A stretch of 64,000 bases of DNA from Mucilaginibacter sp. PAMB04168 (GCF_039634365.2 NZ_CP155079.2:434001-498000); one strand, 5' to 3'. Counted from the first letter of the stretch, positions 1 to 8,548 are shown. Translations and numbers: made by a program. Notes: generated by a model not told the origin, from the sequence alone.

Positions 1-153
1 TTTCTTAGGGTTTAAATAATTTAATCTAAATGATTGTTATATTCTTTACTATTCCCGTAGGTAGTAAGCACATTGGCTAATTATTGAGCTTTTTAAAACC
101 AGCGCGTTAATGCGGGGTTTAACTTTAAATTAAATATACTTAGCACAAACGTC

Positions 154-1155
154 ATGAACGAAGAAAATAAAATGTCGCGCCGCAAAGTAATCGGCGGGAT
201 AGGAGCAGGCTTGGCCACGGCTGCCGTAGCTCCGGTTTTTGCAGCTAATGGCTTAACCGCCCAGCCGCTGGCCGAGGGGTTGTCAGATCCCACCACCAAA
301 TATCCAAAACCACCGTTTAAAAGTCAGTCGCAACCCTGGCCTGGCCTGGCCAGCCAAATGGATCCCAAACCCGATCATGGCGAAACCAGCTATAAAGGAT
401 CGGGGCGTTTGGCGGGGCGTAAAGCGCTGATTACCGGCGGCGACTCGGGCATGGGCAGGGCTGCTGCCATAGCCTACGCCCGCGAGGGAGCAGATGTGGC
501 TATTAACTACCTGCCAGCCGAAGAGGCCGACGCTAAAGAAGTGGTTGCTTTAATTAAAGCTGCCGGGCGTAAAGCTGTAGCCCTACCTGGCGATATACGC
601 GAAGAAGCTTTTTGCCAGAAAATGGTAGCCGAGGCTGTACGCCAATTAGGCGGGTTGGATATTTTGGTAAGCAATGCAGCACGCCAGCAAACGCGCCCAA
701 CCATTATGGATGTAACCAGTGCCGATTTTGACGCTACCATGAAAACCAATATTTATGCACCGTTTTGGATCATTAAAGCAGCTTTGCCACACCTGAAGCC
801 GGGTTCTGCCATTATAGGTACTACCTCTGAGCAGGCGTATGATCCATCGGCCGAATTGTATGATTATGCACAAACCAAGGCAGCTACTACTAATTATGTA
901 AAATCATTAGCTAAGCAATTGGCGCCAAAGGGTATAAGGGTTAATGGCGTAGCGCCGGGCCCTATCTGGACACCCTTACAGGTGAGCGGCGGTGCCACCC
1001 AGGAAAAATTGAAAAGTTTTGGCGGACAAACGCCAATGGGCCGCCCTGGTCAGCCTGTAGAACTGGCTTCTATTTATGTGCAGCTTGCTGCAAGTGATGC
1101 CAGCTATGCTACCGGTCAGGTTTATGGATCTTCCGGCGGTGCCGGTCAGCCATAG
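154..1155 (+). CDS. Tat-exported SDR family oxidoreductase
   Basis: Classical short-chain dehydrogenase of 333 aa with an N-terminal extension. Residues 7-31 form a twin-arginine-type signal (SRRKVI followed by an Ala/Gly-rich hydrophobic stretch), so export by Tat in a folded, cofactor-loaded state is likely. The Rossmann motif TGGDSGMG is at 94-101, the NAA-type motif SNAA near 173, and the catalytic Ser225 and Tyr238-x3-Lys242 are present. The Pro-rich segment before the Rossmann fold (about 45-80) is typical of the YhdF/YdaD-like subgroup often annotated as glucose-1-dehydrogenase-like; the substrate cannot be read from sequence. It is monocistronic, with a hairpin terminator downstream. 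The ATG at 154 was chosen; a second ATG at residue 7 lies just before the twin arginine and is also possible. Confidence 0.9.
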   Translation: MNEENKMSRRKVIGGIGAGLATAAVAPVFAANGLTAQPLAEGLSDPTTKYPKPPFKSQSQPWPGLASQMDPKPDHGETSYKGSGRLAGRKALITGGDSGMGRAAAIAYAREGADVAINYLPAEEADAKEVVALIKAAGRKAVALPGDIREEAFCQKMVAEAVRQLGGLDILVSNAARQQTRPTIMDVTSADFDATMKTNIYAPFWIIKAALPHLKPGSAIIGTTSEQAYDPSAELYDYAQTKAATTNYVKSLAKQLAPKGIRVNGVAPGPIWTPLQVSGGATQEKLKSFGGQTPMGRPGQPVELASIYVQLAASDASYATGQVYGSSGGAGQP

Positions 1156-1181
1156 TCGGCAAAAAACCATATGAAATAAAT

Positions 1182-1218
1182 GGCCTCACTGAGTTAATAA
1201 GTGCGGCTATTTTTTTTT
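1182..1218 (+). terminator. Intrinsic terminator after the SDR gene
   Basis: GCCTCACT pairs with AGTGCGGC across a nine-base loop (one internal mismatch), followed by a run of nine T. It separates the SDR gene from the convergent BLUF gene, whose stop codon lies in the T run. Confidence 0.6.
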
Positions 1219-1687
1219 ATAGACCATGAAAATCATACTGCCGATTCATATCATAAAATGTCTTCATGAAATTTAATGCTACATTGAAAGTTGGTGTAGC
1301 CGGGGTATCCTTAAAATAATCATCAGGATTGAAAAATCCGGGCGTATTAAGATGTTCTTCCAGCTTCAAAGAGTTGAAACCCATGCTCCAGGTTTTGAAA
1401 TGCCTTTTGGCAATAGGTTGCTGGTTAAGAACAGTTACCTGATGGTGACGCTCATCTGTTTTTATCTTATCAAAAATGAGATTTATTTCATCAGGTGTAC
1501 CTTCAAGTACCTGCATAAAGCGCCCTTCGTTATTGGCTAAAAAGTGGCCTTCTACGTACAATAGTAAGCCAGTTAAACCGTGCGTTTCATTCCAGTTTCT
1601 GGATTCCTGTAACAGATGAAGTAAGTCATCGTTTTCCATAAGCCTGGCGGCTTTACTGGCATAAACTAAACAGTGGAGCATATTCAA
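1217..1687 (-). CDS. BLUF-domain blue-light sensor
   Basis: Single-domain BLUF protein of 156 aa. The flavin-binding residues are visible: Tyr9 (CLVYAS), Asn33 (RNWNETHG), Gln59 (GRFMQVLEG) and the Trp of FKTWSMGF. BLUF domains bind FAD and signal after light-driven rearrangement of the Tyr-Gln hydrogen bonds. No effector domain is fused, so it should act by protein contact, as short BLUF proteins do. Between the Asn and Gln there is an extra segment of about eight residues (around HFLANNEG) compared with the canonical spacing. The gene is convergent with the SDR gene. An 8-bp inverted repeat lies about 45 bp upstream. Confidence 0.9.
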   Translation of the reverse strand: MNMLHCLVYASKAARLMENDDLLHLLQESRNWNETHGLTGLLLYVEGHFLANNEGRFMQVLEGTPDEINLIFDKIKTDERHHQVTVLNQQPIAKRHFKTWSMGFNSLKLEEHLNTPGFFNPDDYFKDTPATPTFNVALNFMKTFYDMNRQYDFHGL

Positions 1688-2124
1688 AATTAAGATGATT
1701 AAAGCCTAAACAATGAAGAAAGAATACAGTACTCTTTGGTGCTTTAACAGATAGCAAAGAGTTAGTCTTTGTTCCAATTATCGTTGTTGAAGGCTTGGGA
1801 TATAAGCTAATAAATAAATTAAGTGATCAGGATATCGAGAATGATTTGCTCAATAGCGCTTTGCAGGTATCCCAATATTGTCGTAAGTATAAAATAGCAT
1901 CAAGAACAAAATACCGGGTGCATAGCCGGTATTTTATTATACAAGCAAATATATTTATGGTTTTTTTAGATTATAACTTGTCTTCTTTGTGCAAGTTCAT
2001 TTTGGCCAGATATTCAGGCCAGCCAAGGGGTAAAATTACTTATTTGCCCGTTTTTGAAGCATAAGCTTTGCCACAGCCTAATAAAACGTCTGATTTAAAT
2101 GTACGTGTTAATTTGTTTATCTTA
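1688..2124. other. Gene-free stretch with a possible decayed small gene and hairpins
   Basis: No intact gene is supported. An inverted repeat ACTCTTTG/CAAAGAGT (1731-1738, 1755-1762) lies upstream of the BLUF gene. A reading frame open from about 1717 to 1908 on the plus strand has protein-like composition but no ATG; an ATG at 1713 is one frame away, as if an indel had broken a small gene. A terminator-like hairpin follows at 1908-1939. A continuous frame from a TTG at 1795 runs through that hairpin and is not trusted as a gene. Confidence 0.35.
1908..1939 (+). terminator. Terminator-like hairpin
   Basis: Perfect 10-bp stem AAAATACCGG/CCGGTATTTT with an eight-base loop and a T-rich 3' side. 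No annotated gene ends here, which suggests a small transcript or a decayed gene upstream. Confidence 0.45.
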
Positions 2125-2937
2125 TTAACTCTTATCCAATACCTTTTCTGCATTCTCAGCAACTTCAGGCTCAATAGTATGACGTTTAGGGAAGTTAAAC
2201 AGCAGAGAGCTTAAAACAGGCAGTACAAAAATGGCTACTGTAAATATAGATACGAATAGGTCGGTTCTTTCGCCTTCTATGGCTTCTGATATTGGGCTGC
2301 CAGGGTAAAAATGAGTATACAGGGACGAACTAAGCTTTATGCCTAAAACACCGATTACAATGAAAGCGATGGTTTCTAAGAAGGTAAACTTCTCCATCAA
2401 TTTTACAAATGCCTGCGCTACAAAACGCATAGCCAGTATGCCAATAAATACACCGGTGTAAATAAGAAAAACGTGGTCGGTAAAAGCAACAGCGGCAAAT
2501 ACGTTATCAATTGAAAAGGCCAGGTCCATTACCTCTACCAGGGCTACTGTTGCCCAAAAGTTACCAATTAAACCAACGGTTGATTTGTATATCCAGCTTT
2601 CGTTTTTATTAACTGATTCGTCTTCTTCTTTTCCGCCGGCTTTACCTTTGAAGTAATCAAACGCCAGATATAACAAATATAAGCCGCCCAATGGTTTTAA
2701 CCACCATATTTTAACCAGCCACGCAGCCAAGAACAAACAGATACCACGAAACACATAAGCACCTATAATACCGTAACGGAGCGCTTTGTTACGCTGCTCT
2801 TTGGGCAAATCGAGCACCATGGTGGCCAGTACAGCGGCATTATCAACAGAAAGCAAACTCTCTATTACAATAAGGTTTAAAATAATGAGCAAACCCGCTT
2901 TAATGTCTTCACCTAACAGCATGTGTAAAAAATTCAT
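2125..2937 (-). CDS. TerC family integral membrane protein
   Basis: TerC/Alx-type membrane protein of 270 aa with about seven hydrophobic segments. The two family signatures with acidic residues inside membrane helices are present: VIESLLSVDNAAVLA near residue 25 and MDLAFSIDNVFAAVAF near 137. TerC proteins are linked to tellurite resistance and metal (manganese) export. It is the last gene of the Ter operon, 86 bp after the preceding gene. The symbol terC is withheld because several paralogous TerC-type families exist in this phylum. Confidence 0.9.
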   Translation of the reverse strand: MNFLHMLLGEDIKAGLLIILNLIVIESLLSVDNAAVLATMVLDLPKEQRNKALRYGIIGAYVFRGICLFLAAWLVKIWWLKPLGGLYLLYLAFDYFKGKAGGKEEDESVNKNESWIYKSTVGLIGNFWATVALVEVMDLAFSIDNVFAAVAFTDHVFLIYTGVFIGILAMRFVAQAFVKLMEKFTFLETIAFIVIGVLGIKLSSSLYTHFYPGSPISEAIEGERTDLFVSIFTVAIFVLPVLSSLLFNFPKRHTIEPEVAENAEKVLDKS

Positions 2938-3023
2938 TGTTCTGTAAGTTCTAAGTATAAATGCTTCTAAAGTATGAAAAAACTTTAATTCTGTAATAAA
3001 TTCTATAGCAATGCCTACCGTTA

Positions 3024-3986
3024 TTAAATTAAATCCGTGTTCAGCATTGTTTTTAAAATGTTGGCCTGTACGTCAAAACTGCCTATATTTTGCAGAAAAT
3101 TAATGTCTGATATTTTCCGGTAATGATCGGCCATGAGGTGTTTGATCTCGGCGGGGAGATAGGTTTTTGCCACGGCTACACTACTCTGCAATTGGTCGTT
3201 TTTGTTATGCAGTTCTCGTATCAAAGTATTGGGCTCATCACCAGCCAGGGTTGTATTAATAGCGGCAACTTCTGCACTGTCGCACAGCAGAAAAAGGCTG
3301 CGCGATGGGTAAAAGATGTAATAGATACCCGGCTCAATGATCTTAAATACCTCAATAACCAGGTTGCCTGTTTTTAACCCGCAATAAAATTCTGTTTTAA
3401 AATCATATTTGCAAAGCAGGCCCATTAGCTTGCGCTGAATAACGGCATGTGCATGGGTATATACCTCATTGGGTGCAAACTGGGTAAGCTTGCTCAGCAC
3501 ATCAGCTGTTACAGGTGCATAAAAATCTTGCGCAAACCGCGCGCTGAAAGAGTTGATGTTTTTACTGAAAGGATACTCGGACTTGTCATTACTCAAGGCC
3601 TCATAAAGGCGCCTGAGTGATGTGTTTATTTTAAGGGCCTGCCGCTGCTTTTCCAAACGGAAAGCATCTTCTGAGTAATGCGTTTGTTCGAGTTTAGCTA
3701 TTAACTCCTTGTTTACCTGTATCTCATCAAAAAGCAGCACCACGTTTTTTTCGTTACTCTTTTTTATTTTTTTGAGTAGTTCAATTACCGTAGTGGTAAA
3801 CTGCAGGTGAAACAGCTCGAGCTTATTGATATCCAGCTCGGCATTGTTTTCAAATAGCTGATGTATAACAGTGCTGCGTAAGTAAACTTTATAAATAATA
3901 TCGTCACTAAAAAAAGCTGCAAGTAATTGCAGCTTACTTAGTATCCGGTTAGATTCATTCAGTATGTTTACCCTGTTCTCATCCAT
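3024..3986 (-). CDS. Unrecognised protein in the Ter operon
   Basis: No known family recognised. The 320-aa product has no signal peptide or membrane segment and is rich in charged helices: Leu/Lys/Glu-rich stretches around 1-60 and 85-150, a possible beta-rich part around 195-235 (YCGLKTGNLVIEVFKI, IYYIFYPSRSLFLLC) and a helical C terminus. It starts 9 bp after the telA stop and precedes terC, so it is very probably co-transcribed and works with TelA/TerD at the membrane or in signalling. It may be a lineage-specific Ter accessory protein. The reading frame is supported by its length and by tight operon spacing. Confidence 0.75.
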   Translation of the reverse strand: MDENRVNILNESNRILSKLQLLAAFFSDDIIYKVYLRSTVIHQLFENNAELDINKLELFHLQFTTTVIELLKKIKKSNEKNVVLLFDEIQVNKELIAKLEQTHYSEDAFRLEKQRQALKINTSLRRLYEALSNDKSEYPFSKNINSFSARFAQDFYAPVTADVLSKLTQFAPNEVYTHAHAVIQRKLMGLLCKYDFKTEFYCGLKTGNLVIEVFKIIEPGIYYIFYPSRSLFLLCDSAEVAAINTTLAGDEPNTLIRELHNKNDQLQSSVAVAKTYLPAEIKHLMADHYRKISDINFLQNIGSFDVQANILKTMLNTDLI

Positions 3987-3995
3987 GAATTTACG

Positions 3996-5105
3996 CTAGC
4001 CTGCATTGGTCACTGTCTTTTTAAGTTCAGTTTCCAGGTTTTGCAATTCGGTGTTCAGCACTTTGCGGTTTTGGGCGCCTTGCTCGTGTATTTGTTTTAC
4101 CTCGTTAAGCGTTTCAATTAACGATTGGGTGGTGCGCTTTAGTGTATCAATAGATACCACTGTTTTCTCATTTTCGCGAGCTACATCAATACTGTTTTGT
4201 TTCAATAGCTCGGCGTTCTTTTGCAAAATGGTATTGGTGGTGTCTGATATCTTTTTTTGCATCTCCACATTTTCCTTTTGCCTGTTTAAAGCCACAGCTA
4301 TGGTAAGCTGGTTTTTCCAGACCGGAATGGTGGTTGATACTATAGACTGCGCCTTTTCGGCAATGGAGGTATTGTTGCTTTGTACTACCCGTATTTGCGC
4401 AAGTGATTGCAGCATGATGAAGCGCACCACTTTCATATCGGCGAGGCGCTTATCCAAGCGGTTCACGTAATCTCTCATGTCGGCAATTTCATAGTCCTGA
4501 TAAGCCGATGGATTAGCGTCCATTTCGCCCAGTTTCTGGCTTAGCTCCTGGTGTTTGATCTGCCCAGCAATAATCAGTTCCTCCATTTGCTTAATGTAGG
4601 TAACATTGTTGTCAAACATGGTTTGTAAAGAAGCATTGTCTTTTATAGAATTAACTCTGCCTGCTTTAATCTTATTGGTGATCTTATCAATATTATTAAC
4701 TACAGTATCGTACTTCTGAAACAGCTTTTTGGCATCAAATACCATTTTTTTCAAAAACGGTATGCCCGATATGAAACGTGTAAGGGCGCTTTGATTCAGT
4801 TCATCTACATCAATGTAGTTAAGCTCGGTAAGCAGGTCGTTAATTAACAAACCAACCTCACCCGAGTTATACGTCCGTACTGATGTTAAGAACTGGTTAC
4901 TGTATTTTTCCATCGAATTTTGCACCTCAGCGCCGTAATTCAAAATGGAGTTCACATCAGCCGGATTTAAATCTTTATTAACCGGCTCGTATTTTTTTGC
5001 ATCATCAGGCGTAATGCGTGTAAGATCAACATTGCCGTCCTTATCTATTTTGTTGCCATTAGCGCCGGGATCGGGGATTGCTGGCATAGTAGTATCTATT
5101 TCCAT
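3996..5105 (-). CDS. telA: Toxic anion resistance protein TelA
   Basis: TelA/YaaN family protein of about 369 aa, mostly alpha-helical and coiled-coil. Typical stretches are the segment beginning IPFLKKMVFDAKKLFQKYD and the long C-terminal helix ending in LKRTTQSLIETLNEVKQIHEQG. TelA proteins are cytoplasmic and confer tolerance to tellurite and envelope stress together with TerD-type proteins. The start was placed at the ATG for MEIDTTMP because a purine-rich GAGAGGGGA lies just upstream; the frame extends to 5162 without clear coding character. A hairpin sits in the 107-bp gap before the upstream terD gene. Confidence 0.85.
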   Translation of the reverse strand: MEIDTTMPAIPDPGANGNKIDKDGNVDLTRITPDDAKKYEPVNKDLNPADVNSILNYGAEVQNSMEKYSNQFLTSVRTYNSGEVGLLINDLLTELNYIDVDELNQSALTRFISGIPFLKKMVFDAKKLFQKYDTVVNNIDKITNKIKAGRVNSIKDNASLQTMFDNNVTYIKQMEELIIAGQIKHQELSQKLGEMDANPSAYQDYEIADMRDYVNRLDKRLADMKVVRFIMLQSLAQIRVVQSNNTSIAEKAQSIVSTTIPVWKNQLTIAVALNRQKENVEMQKKISDTTNTILQKNAELLKQNSIDVARENEKTVVSIDTLKRTTQSLIETLNEVKQIHEQGAQNRKVLNTELQNLETELKKTVTNAG

Positions 5106-5179
5106 ATACATTCCCCTCTCAATCTTCCGGCAAACGGTTGGATTGTAAATGCCAAGGGGCAAGCTTCTAATTGTTTATA

Positions 5180-5210
5180 AAGTTCCTTCCCTAAGGGAGG
5201 GGGTTAGCGC
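5180..5210. repeat. Short GC-rich hairpin between terD and telA
   Basis: The segment CTTCCCTAAGGGAGGGGG contains the self-complementary core CCCTAAGGG. It may attenuate transcription or be one copy of a dispersed intergenic palindrome; a single copy cannot tell these apart. Confidence 0.35.
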
Positions 5211-5212
5211 TT

Positions 5213-5827
5213 TTATAGATATTGCTGCATTACCGTTTTTACGGTCTCTTCCAGTTTTTTGTCTTTGGTAGGTTCGCCAATGGCATTAAATTTCCATTCG
5301 CCGTTACGTTTGTAAAAAACACCCATTACCATAGATACGTGGCCTGCAAAGTTGGCGCCGTTGGCAATGTCATATTTGGCAAACACTTCGTTAACCCGTT
5401 TAGGTGTTCCTTCATAAATGCGAATTGAGGCAAAAGGAATTTTGCCAAAATCATGCCCGCGAAAACTGTTTAAAACAAAGGCGGCATACTCGGTACTTGG
5501 GCTAAGCTGCGAAAGATCGAGCGTAATTACTTCGTTATCGAGGCCGTCATCGCCACCCATATCGCCGGTTAAATCATCGCCACTATGTTTCACAGCGCCG
5601 TTTTTCGATTTCAAATTGCCAAAGTAAACCACTTCTTCCAGTTGTTTTGAACCATTGAACAAAGCACAGCTGGCATCCAGGTCTACGGCTTCTTTAGAAC
5701 CACCTATACCAAAAAGACCTTTCTTTTCTATAGCACCCCAGTTAATACCTACGCATATATTTTGCAGTTTGCTTCCATTAACTTTTTGAAGATTAATGCG
5801 CTGCCCTTTTTCTAAATTAATTGCCAT
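5213..5827 (-). CDS. TerD family protein (204 aa)
   Basis: TerD-domain protein. The family calcium-binding acidic motifs are clear: VDLDAS near residue 49 and HSGDDLTGDMGGDDG near 81-95, followed by the IRIYEG and FYKRNGEWKFNAIGE strands. TerD proteins are cytosolic Ca-binding beta-sandwich proteins of the Ter stress response and associate with TerC-containing membrane complexes. It lies four bases after the upstream terD paralogue, so the two are translationally coupled. It has an insertion of about 10 residues after GINWGA compared with the 184-aa copy. Confidence 0.93.
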   Translation of the reverse strand: MAINLEKGQRINLQKVNGSKLQNICVGINWGAIEKKGLFGIGGSKEAVDLDASCALFNGSKQLEEVVYFGNLKSKNGAVKHSGDDLTGDMGGDDGLDNEVITLDLSQLSPSTEYAAFVLNSFRGHDFGKIPFASIRIYEGTPKRVNEVFAKYDIANGANFAGHVSMVMGVFYKRNGEWKFNAIGEPTKDKKLEETVKTVMQQYL

Positions 5828-5831
5828 TGGT

Positions 5832-6386
5832 TTAGTTGTATTTGTTTAAGTAGTCTTGTAATCCGCCTTTCATGCCTGCACCTACGGCTTCAAATTTCCA
5901 TTCGTTGTTACGTTTGTAAATCCTGCCAAACTCAACTGCTGTTTCTATCGAAAAATCTTCTTCGAGCTCGTATTTCAATAAATCGGTATTGCTAACGGCG
6001 TCAAAAATGCGGATGAAAGAATTGCGTACCTGACCAAAGTTTTGGCGGCGGTTGTCGGCATCATGTATGGTTACAACAATACATACCTCGGTAGCACGCG
6101 GGTCTATTTTTGACAGGTCAACTCTGATCTGCTCATCATCACCATCGCCGTCTCCGGTAAGGTTATCACCGGTGTGTTCCACCGCGCCATCAGGTGATGC
6201 CAGGTTGTTGTAAAATACCAGGCTCTCGTCAGACAGAAGCTTTTTGTTATCGCCTAAAACAAATACAGATGCATCCAGGTCAAATGCCGTACCGGTTGAA
6301 GTGCTGTTAGTATCCCAGCCCAAACCAATTACAAACTTAGGTGCATTGATTGCTTCGCGCTGGCCTTTTTGCAAGTTAATTGCCAT
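5832..6386 (-). CDS. TerD family protein (184 aa)
   Basis: Second TerD-domain protein, of canonical length. Residues 36-40 (DLDAS) and 71-84 (HTGDNLTGDGDGDD) are the calcium-binding motifs; the C terminus FGRIYKRNNEWKFEAVGAG is typical of TerD/TerE. Its start overlaps the stop of the PRTase-like gene by 11 bp. Paralogous tandem terD genes are the rule in Ter operons and may form hetero-oligomers. Confidence 0.94.
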   Translation of the reverse strand: MAINLQKGQREAINAPKFVIGLGWDTNSTSTGTAFDLDASVFVLGDNKKLLSDESLVFYNNLASPDGAVEHTGDNLTGDGDGDDEQIRVDLSKIDPRATEVCIVVTIHDADNRRQNFGQVRNSFIRIFDAVSNTDLLKYELEEDFSIETAVEFGRIYKRNNEWKFEAVGAGMKGGLQDYLNKYN

Positions 6387-7224
6387 GTTGTGCTAATTTA
6401 TTGTGGTTGTTAAATAAGTAGTTTTTTATGTAGCTCAAATTTAGAGAATAATTATCCATAGTATGATAGCTATTTCCAAGGGCCAGATCAAAAAGCTGAT
6501 TAATAAACGGCCTGGTTTGGTAATCTATAAATATGCAAAAATCGGCATGGTTATAATTTAAAATATACTTTACCATGCGTGTATTTGCACAAAAATGACC
6601 ACTGTTAATGATCTTATCCAGGTCGAAAATGGTTTTTACTTCGTGATAATTTAGATAATTTTCAATGTTGGGATGTATAGTGCTATTGGCCAGTTCTGCA
6701 AAATACAGCATATACACCTCATTTTGCAGGCTATATTCGGTTATCATTTTAGCGATCATGCGCTCATGGCTACCCGTTATTTTAATATCATCTAAAAAAA
6801 CAAGCACCTTTCCCTTTAAAAATTCGGCATCGATGTGGAACGAGTCATTACTTATGAGATTCATGCGCTGCTCGGCATCCAGCGCACCATAATCTTCTTT
6901 GTAAGTAATGGTACGGTGTACCTTGGTTTCCTGCACCACAGGCAACTGGTTTGCCGCCAGCCAGCGGTTAAGCTGCGACACAAAATGATTTTTAAGGGCA
7001 AAAGTAGCCGTTGGTATGAACGAGTACGGGCTTGATATAATCACCAACTGATTACTGATATTTTGTGGTGCCAGCACATTATTTACAAACCCATCGGCCA
7101 GGGCCTTGCCATATTGCGCGGCAACGGCATCATCTCCAAATTTAAAGCGGCTATAATCGGCAGCCTCAAAGCCAAAGCTAGTGCTGCTGTGTATTTTATG
7201 AAGGGAATAAATGTGGTGTTTCAT
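6376..7224 (-). CDS. Phosphoribosyltransferase-like protein of the Ter operon
   Basis: 282-aa cytosolic protein carrying a PRPP-loop-like motif at about 140-153 (VLVFLDDIKITGSHE), the hallmark of type I phosphoribosyltransferases, and an upstream strand-loop LVIISSPYSF near 60-69. Ter operons with a phosphoribosyltransferase and HAD proteins have been described in comparative genomics as modules predicted to make a nucleoside-like metabolite. The substrate is unknown. Start and stop overlap the neighbouring HAD (29 bp) and terD (11 bp) genes, so it belongs firmly to the operon. In the loop the usual DD is kept and Thr150-Gly151 are present. Confidence 0.75.
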   Translation of the reverse strand: MKHHIYSLHKIHSSTSFGFEAADYSRFKFGDDAVAAQYGKALADGFVNNVLAPQNISNQLVIISSPYSFIPTATFALKNHFVSQLNRWLAANQLPVVQETKVHRTITYKEDYGALDAEQRMNLISNDSFHIDAEFLKGKVLVFLDDIKITGSHERMIAKMITEYSLQNEVYMLYFAELANSTIHPNIENYLNYHEVKTIFDLDKIINSGHFCANTRMVKYILNYNHADFCIFIDYQTRPFINQLFDLALGNSYHTMDNYSLNLSYIKNYLFNNHNKLAQHGN

Positions 7225-7909
7225 GATGGGTTAGGTTTACAATGGTTTCATTGTTTGAGTTAATGAGCCGGGCAGCTAAGCCAACAGCCTGGGCCCCGGC
7301 AACATCTGCCCTGGGGTTGTCACCAATGTGTAGTATGTTGGCTAATTCCAACGGTTTTATAGCCATTGCCTGTTCTATCATAAGTTGAAACAGTGCCGGG
7401 TTTGGTTTAGACATGCCCGCCTCATCAGAGTAAATCTGAAAATCAAAATGCTGATCTATATCTAACTCCCGAAGCACCTTACGCAAGGTTACGCCTTTAA
7501 TAAACCCTGTATTACTTAAAATATTGGTAGTGAAACCCTGCATTTTAAGATTAGATAAAACGGCAGCCGTGCTGTTACAATAAACTTGAGGTAAATAATC
7601 AAACACCAGGTTTTCCATTTGCTGATAAAGCGCAGGTACATCTATATCATGCAGGTTCACCTGATTTTCATTCATCAGGCTGATAACCATAAGGTACATT
7701 TCTTCGGCGTCTATGTTTTTTCCGGTGCGTTCGTTAATGCCGTTGCACATTATATCTACGGTCCTGAAAATATGCTCTACATGCTCAAGTGGTATATATT
7801 TAAAGTTAAAATGGTTGTGAAAAAACACACTACGATGCTTTTTGAATAGCGGGTTAGATCTAATAAGCGTTAGCCAAAGATCAAACGAGTAGTGTTTATA
7901 GGCAGGCAT
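7196..7909 (-). CDS. HAD-superfamily hydrolase of the Ter operon
   Basis: 237-aa HAD protein, first gene of the Ter operon. Motif I is FDLWLTL with nucleophile Asp10, but position +2 is Trp12 rather than the Asp general acid; Thr14 is kept. Motif II is ILSNTGF, motif III the Lys of SKPNP, and motif IV HIGDNPRADVAGA. The alpha-helical cap between motifs I and II is of the C1 type. Loss of the +2 Asp occurs in dehalogenase-like and some other HAD groups, so simple phosphatase activity should not be assumed. By context it may work with the PRTase on a nucleotide-like intermediate. Confidence 0.85.
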   Translation of the reverse strand: MPAYKHYSFDLWLTLIRSNPLFKKHRSVFFHNHFNFKYIPLEHVEHIFRTVDIMCNGINERTGKNIDAEEMYLMVISLMNENQVNLHDIDVPALYQQMENLVFDYLPQVYCNSTAAVLSNLKMQGFTTNILSNTGFIKGVTLRKVLRELDIDQHFDFQIYSDEAGMSKPNPALFQLMIEQAMAIKPLELANILHIGDNPRADVAGAQAVGLAARLINSNNETIVNLTHHETPHLFPS

Positions 7910-8019
7910 GCTTTAAGTCAGTTACAGCTAGGTTTAATTAGGCAGTTAAGGTAAATGATATATTTGTAATTGACAAGTGTGCTAACGAAAGTATGTTAAC
8001 TGGTGCGTAAACCTGGTAG

Positions 8020-8352
8020 TTAACATTTAACAGTTTGCATGTCTGCCAGTTCAAACGTAAGATTAACGGACCTGTTACCTTTAGGGCGTGTGCAGTGTTT
8101 TACATTTGCAGGTACCGTAAATAATTGCCCGGCTGCTAACTCTACGGTTTGGTTCTCCAGTTCAATATAAATAGCACCCTCAGTTACCAGAAAGGTCTCA
8201 TCGCTGTTTAGATGATAATGCCAGTAGAAGGGCTCTGTCATTACGCCAAGCCGCACCACATGATTATTAACCAGCGATAGCGGAACGTTTTTATATACTT
8301 CGGTTCCTTGCGCTGTTGCAGCAATACTAATTACGGTTAAGGTTGGTATCAT
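8020..8352 (-). CDS. Cupin-domain protein
   Basis: Single-domain cupin of 110 aa. The first cupin motif WHYHLNSDETFLVTEG gives the metal ligands (two His and a Glu) and the second is AGQLFTVPANVKHCTRP with the distal His. No partner gene indicates a substrate; small cupins like this include isomerases, dioxygenases and binding proteins. It is oriented away from the small membrane-protein gene and faces the Ter operon on the same strand, 110 bp from the HAD gene. Confidence 0.85.
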   Translation of the reverse strand: MIPTLTVISIAATAQGTEVYKNVPLSLVNNHVVRLGVMTEPFYWHYHLNSDETFLVTEGAIYIELENQTVELAAGQLFTVPANVKHCTRPKGNRSVNLTFELADMQTVKC

Positions 8353-8480
8353 CTTCTGTAAAATTTGAACAACGTTTTTAACTAAAATACCTGCATAAGA
8401 GGCTTCCTTTTGGCTATTACTATATGAAGGTAGCTATCTCGTGCTGTAATTTAAAAAAGTGCTTACAATCACTTTTTGCG

Positions 8481-8494
8481 CTGACTACCGTCAT
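8481..8494. promoter_or_regulatory. FNR/FixK-like palindrome upstream of the membrane-protein gene
   Basis: CTGAC-TACC-GTCAT has the TGAC-N4-GTCA half-sites and spacing of CRP/FNR-family boxes and resembles the boxes at 15678-15691 and 13357-13370. It lies 54 bp before the start codon at 8549. Binding by the REC-CRP protein encoded at 13367-14416 is inferred. Confidence 0.5.
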
Positions 8495-8548
8495 GGCCTG
8501 GCTAGGGCAAACCAGGCATTTTTGTAGTGTAAAATAAAACACAACATC

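Noticed and set aside
1795..2064. 89-codon plus-strand frame with TTG start
   Set aside because: It runs through a terminator-like hairpin, has no family resemblance in its second half, and starts in mid-frame.
4006..4470. 154-codon frame antisense to telA
   Set aside because: Repetitive Ser/Phe composition typical of an antisense reading of a coiled-coil gene.
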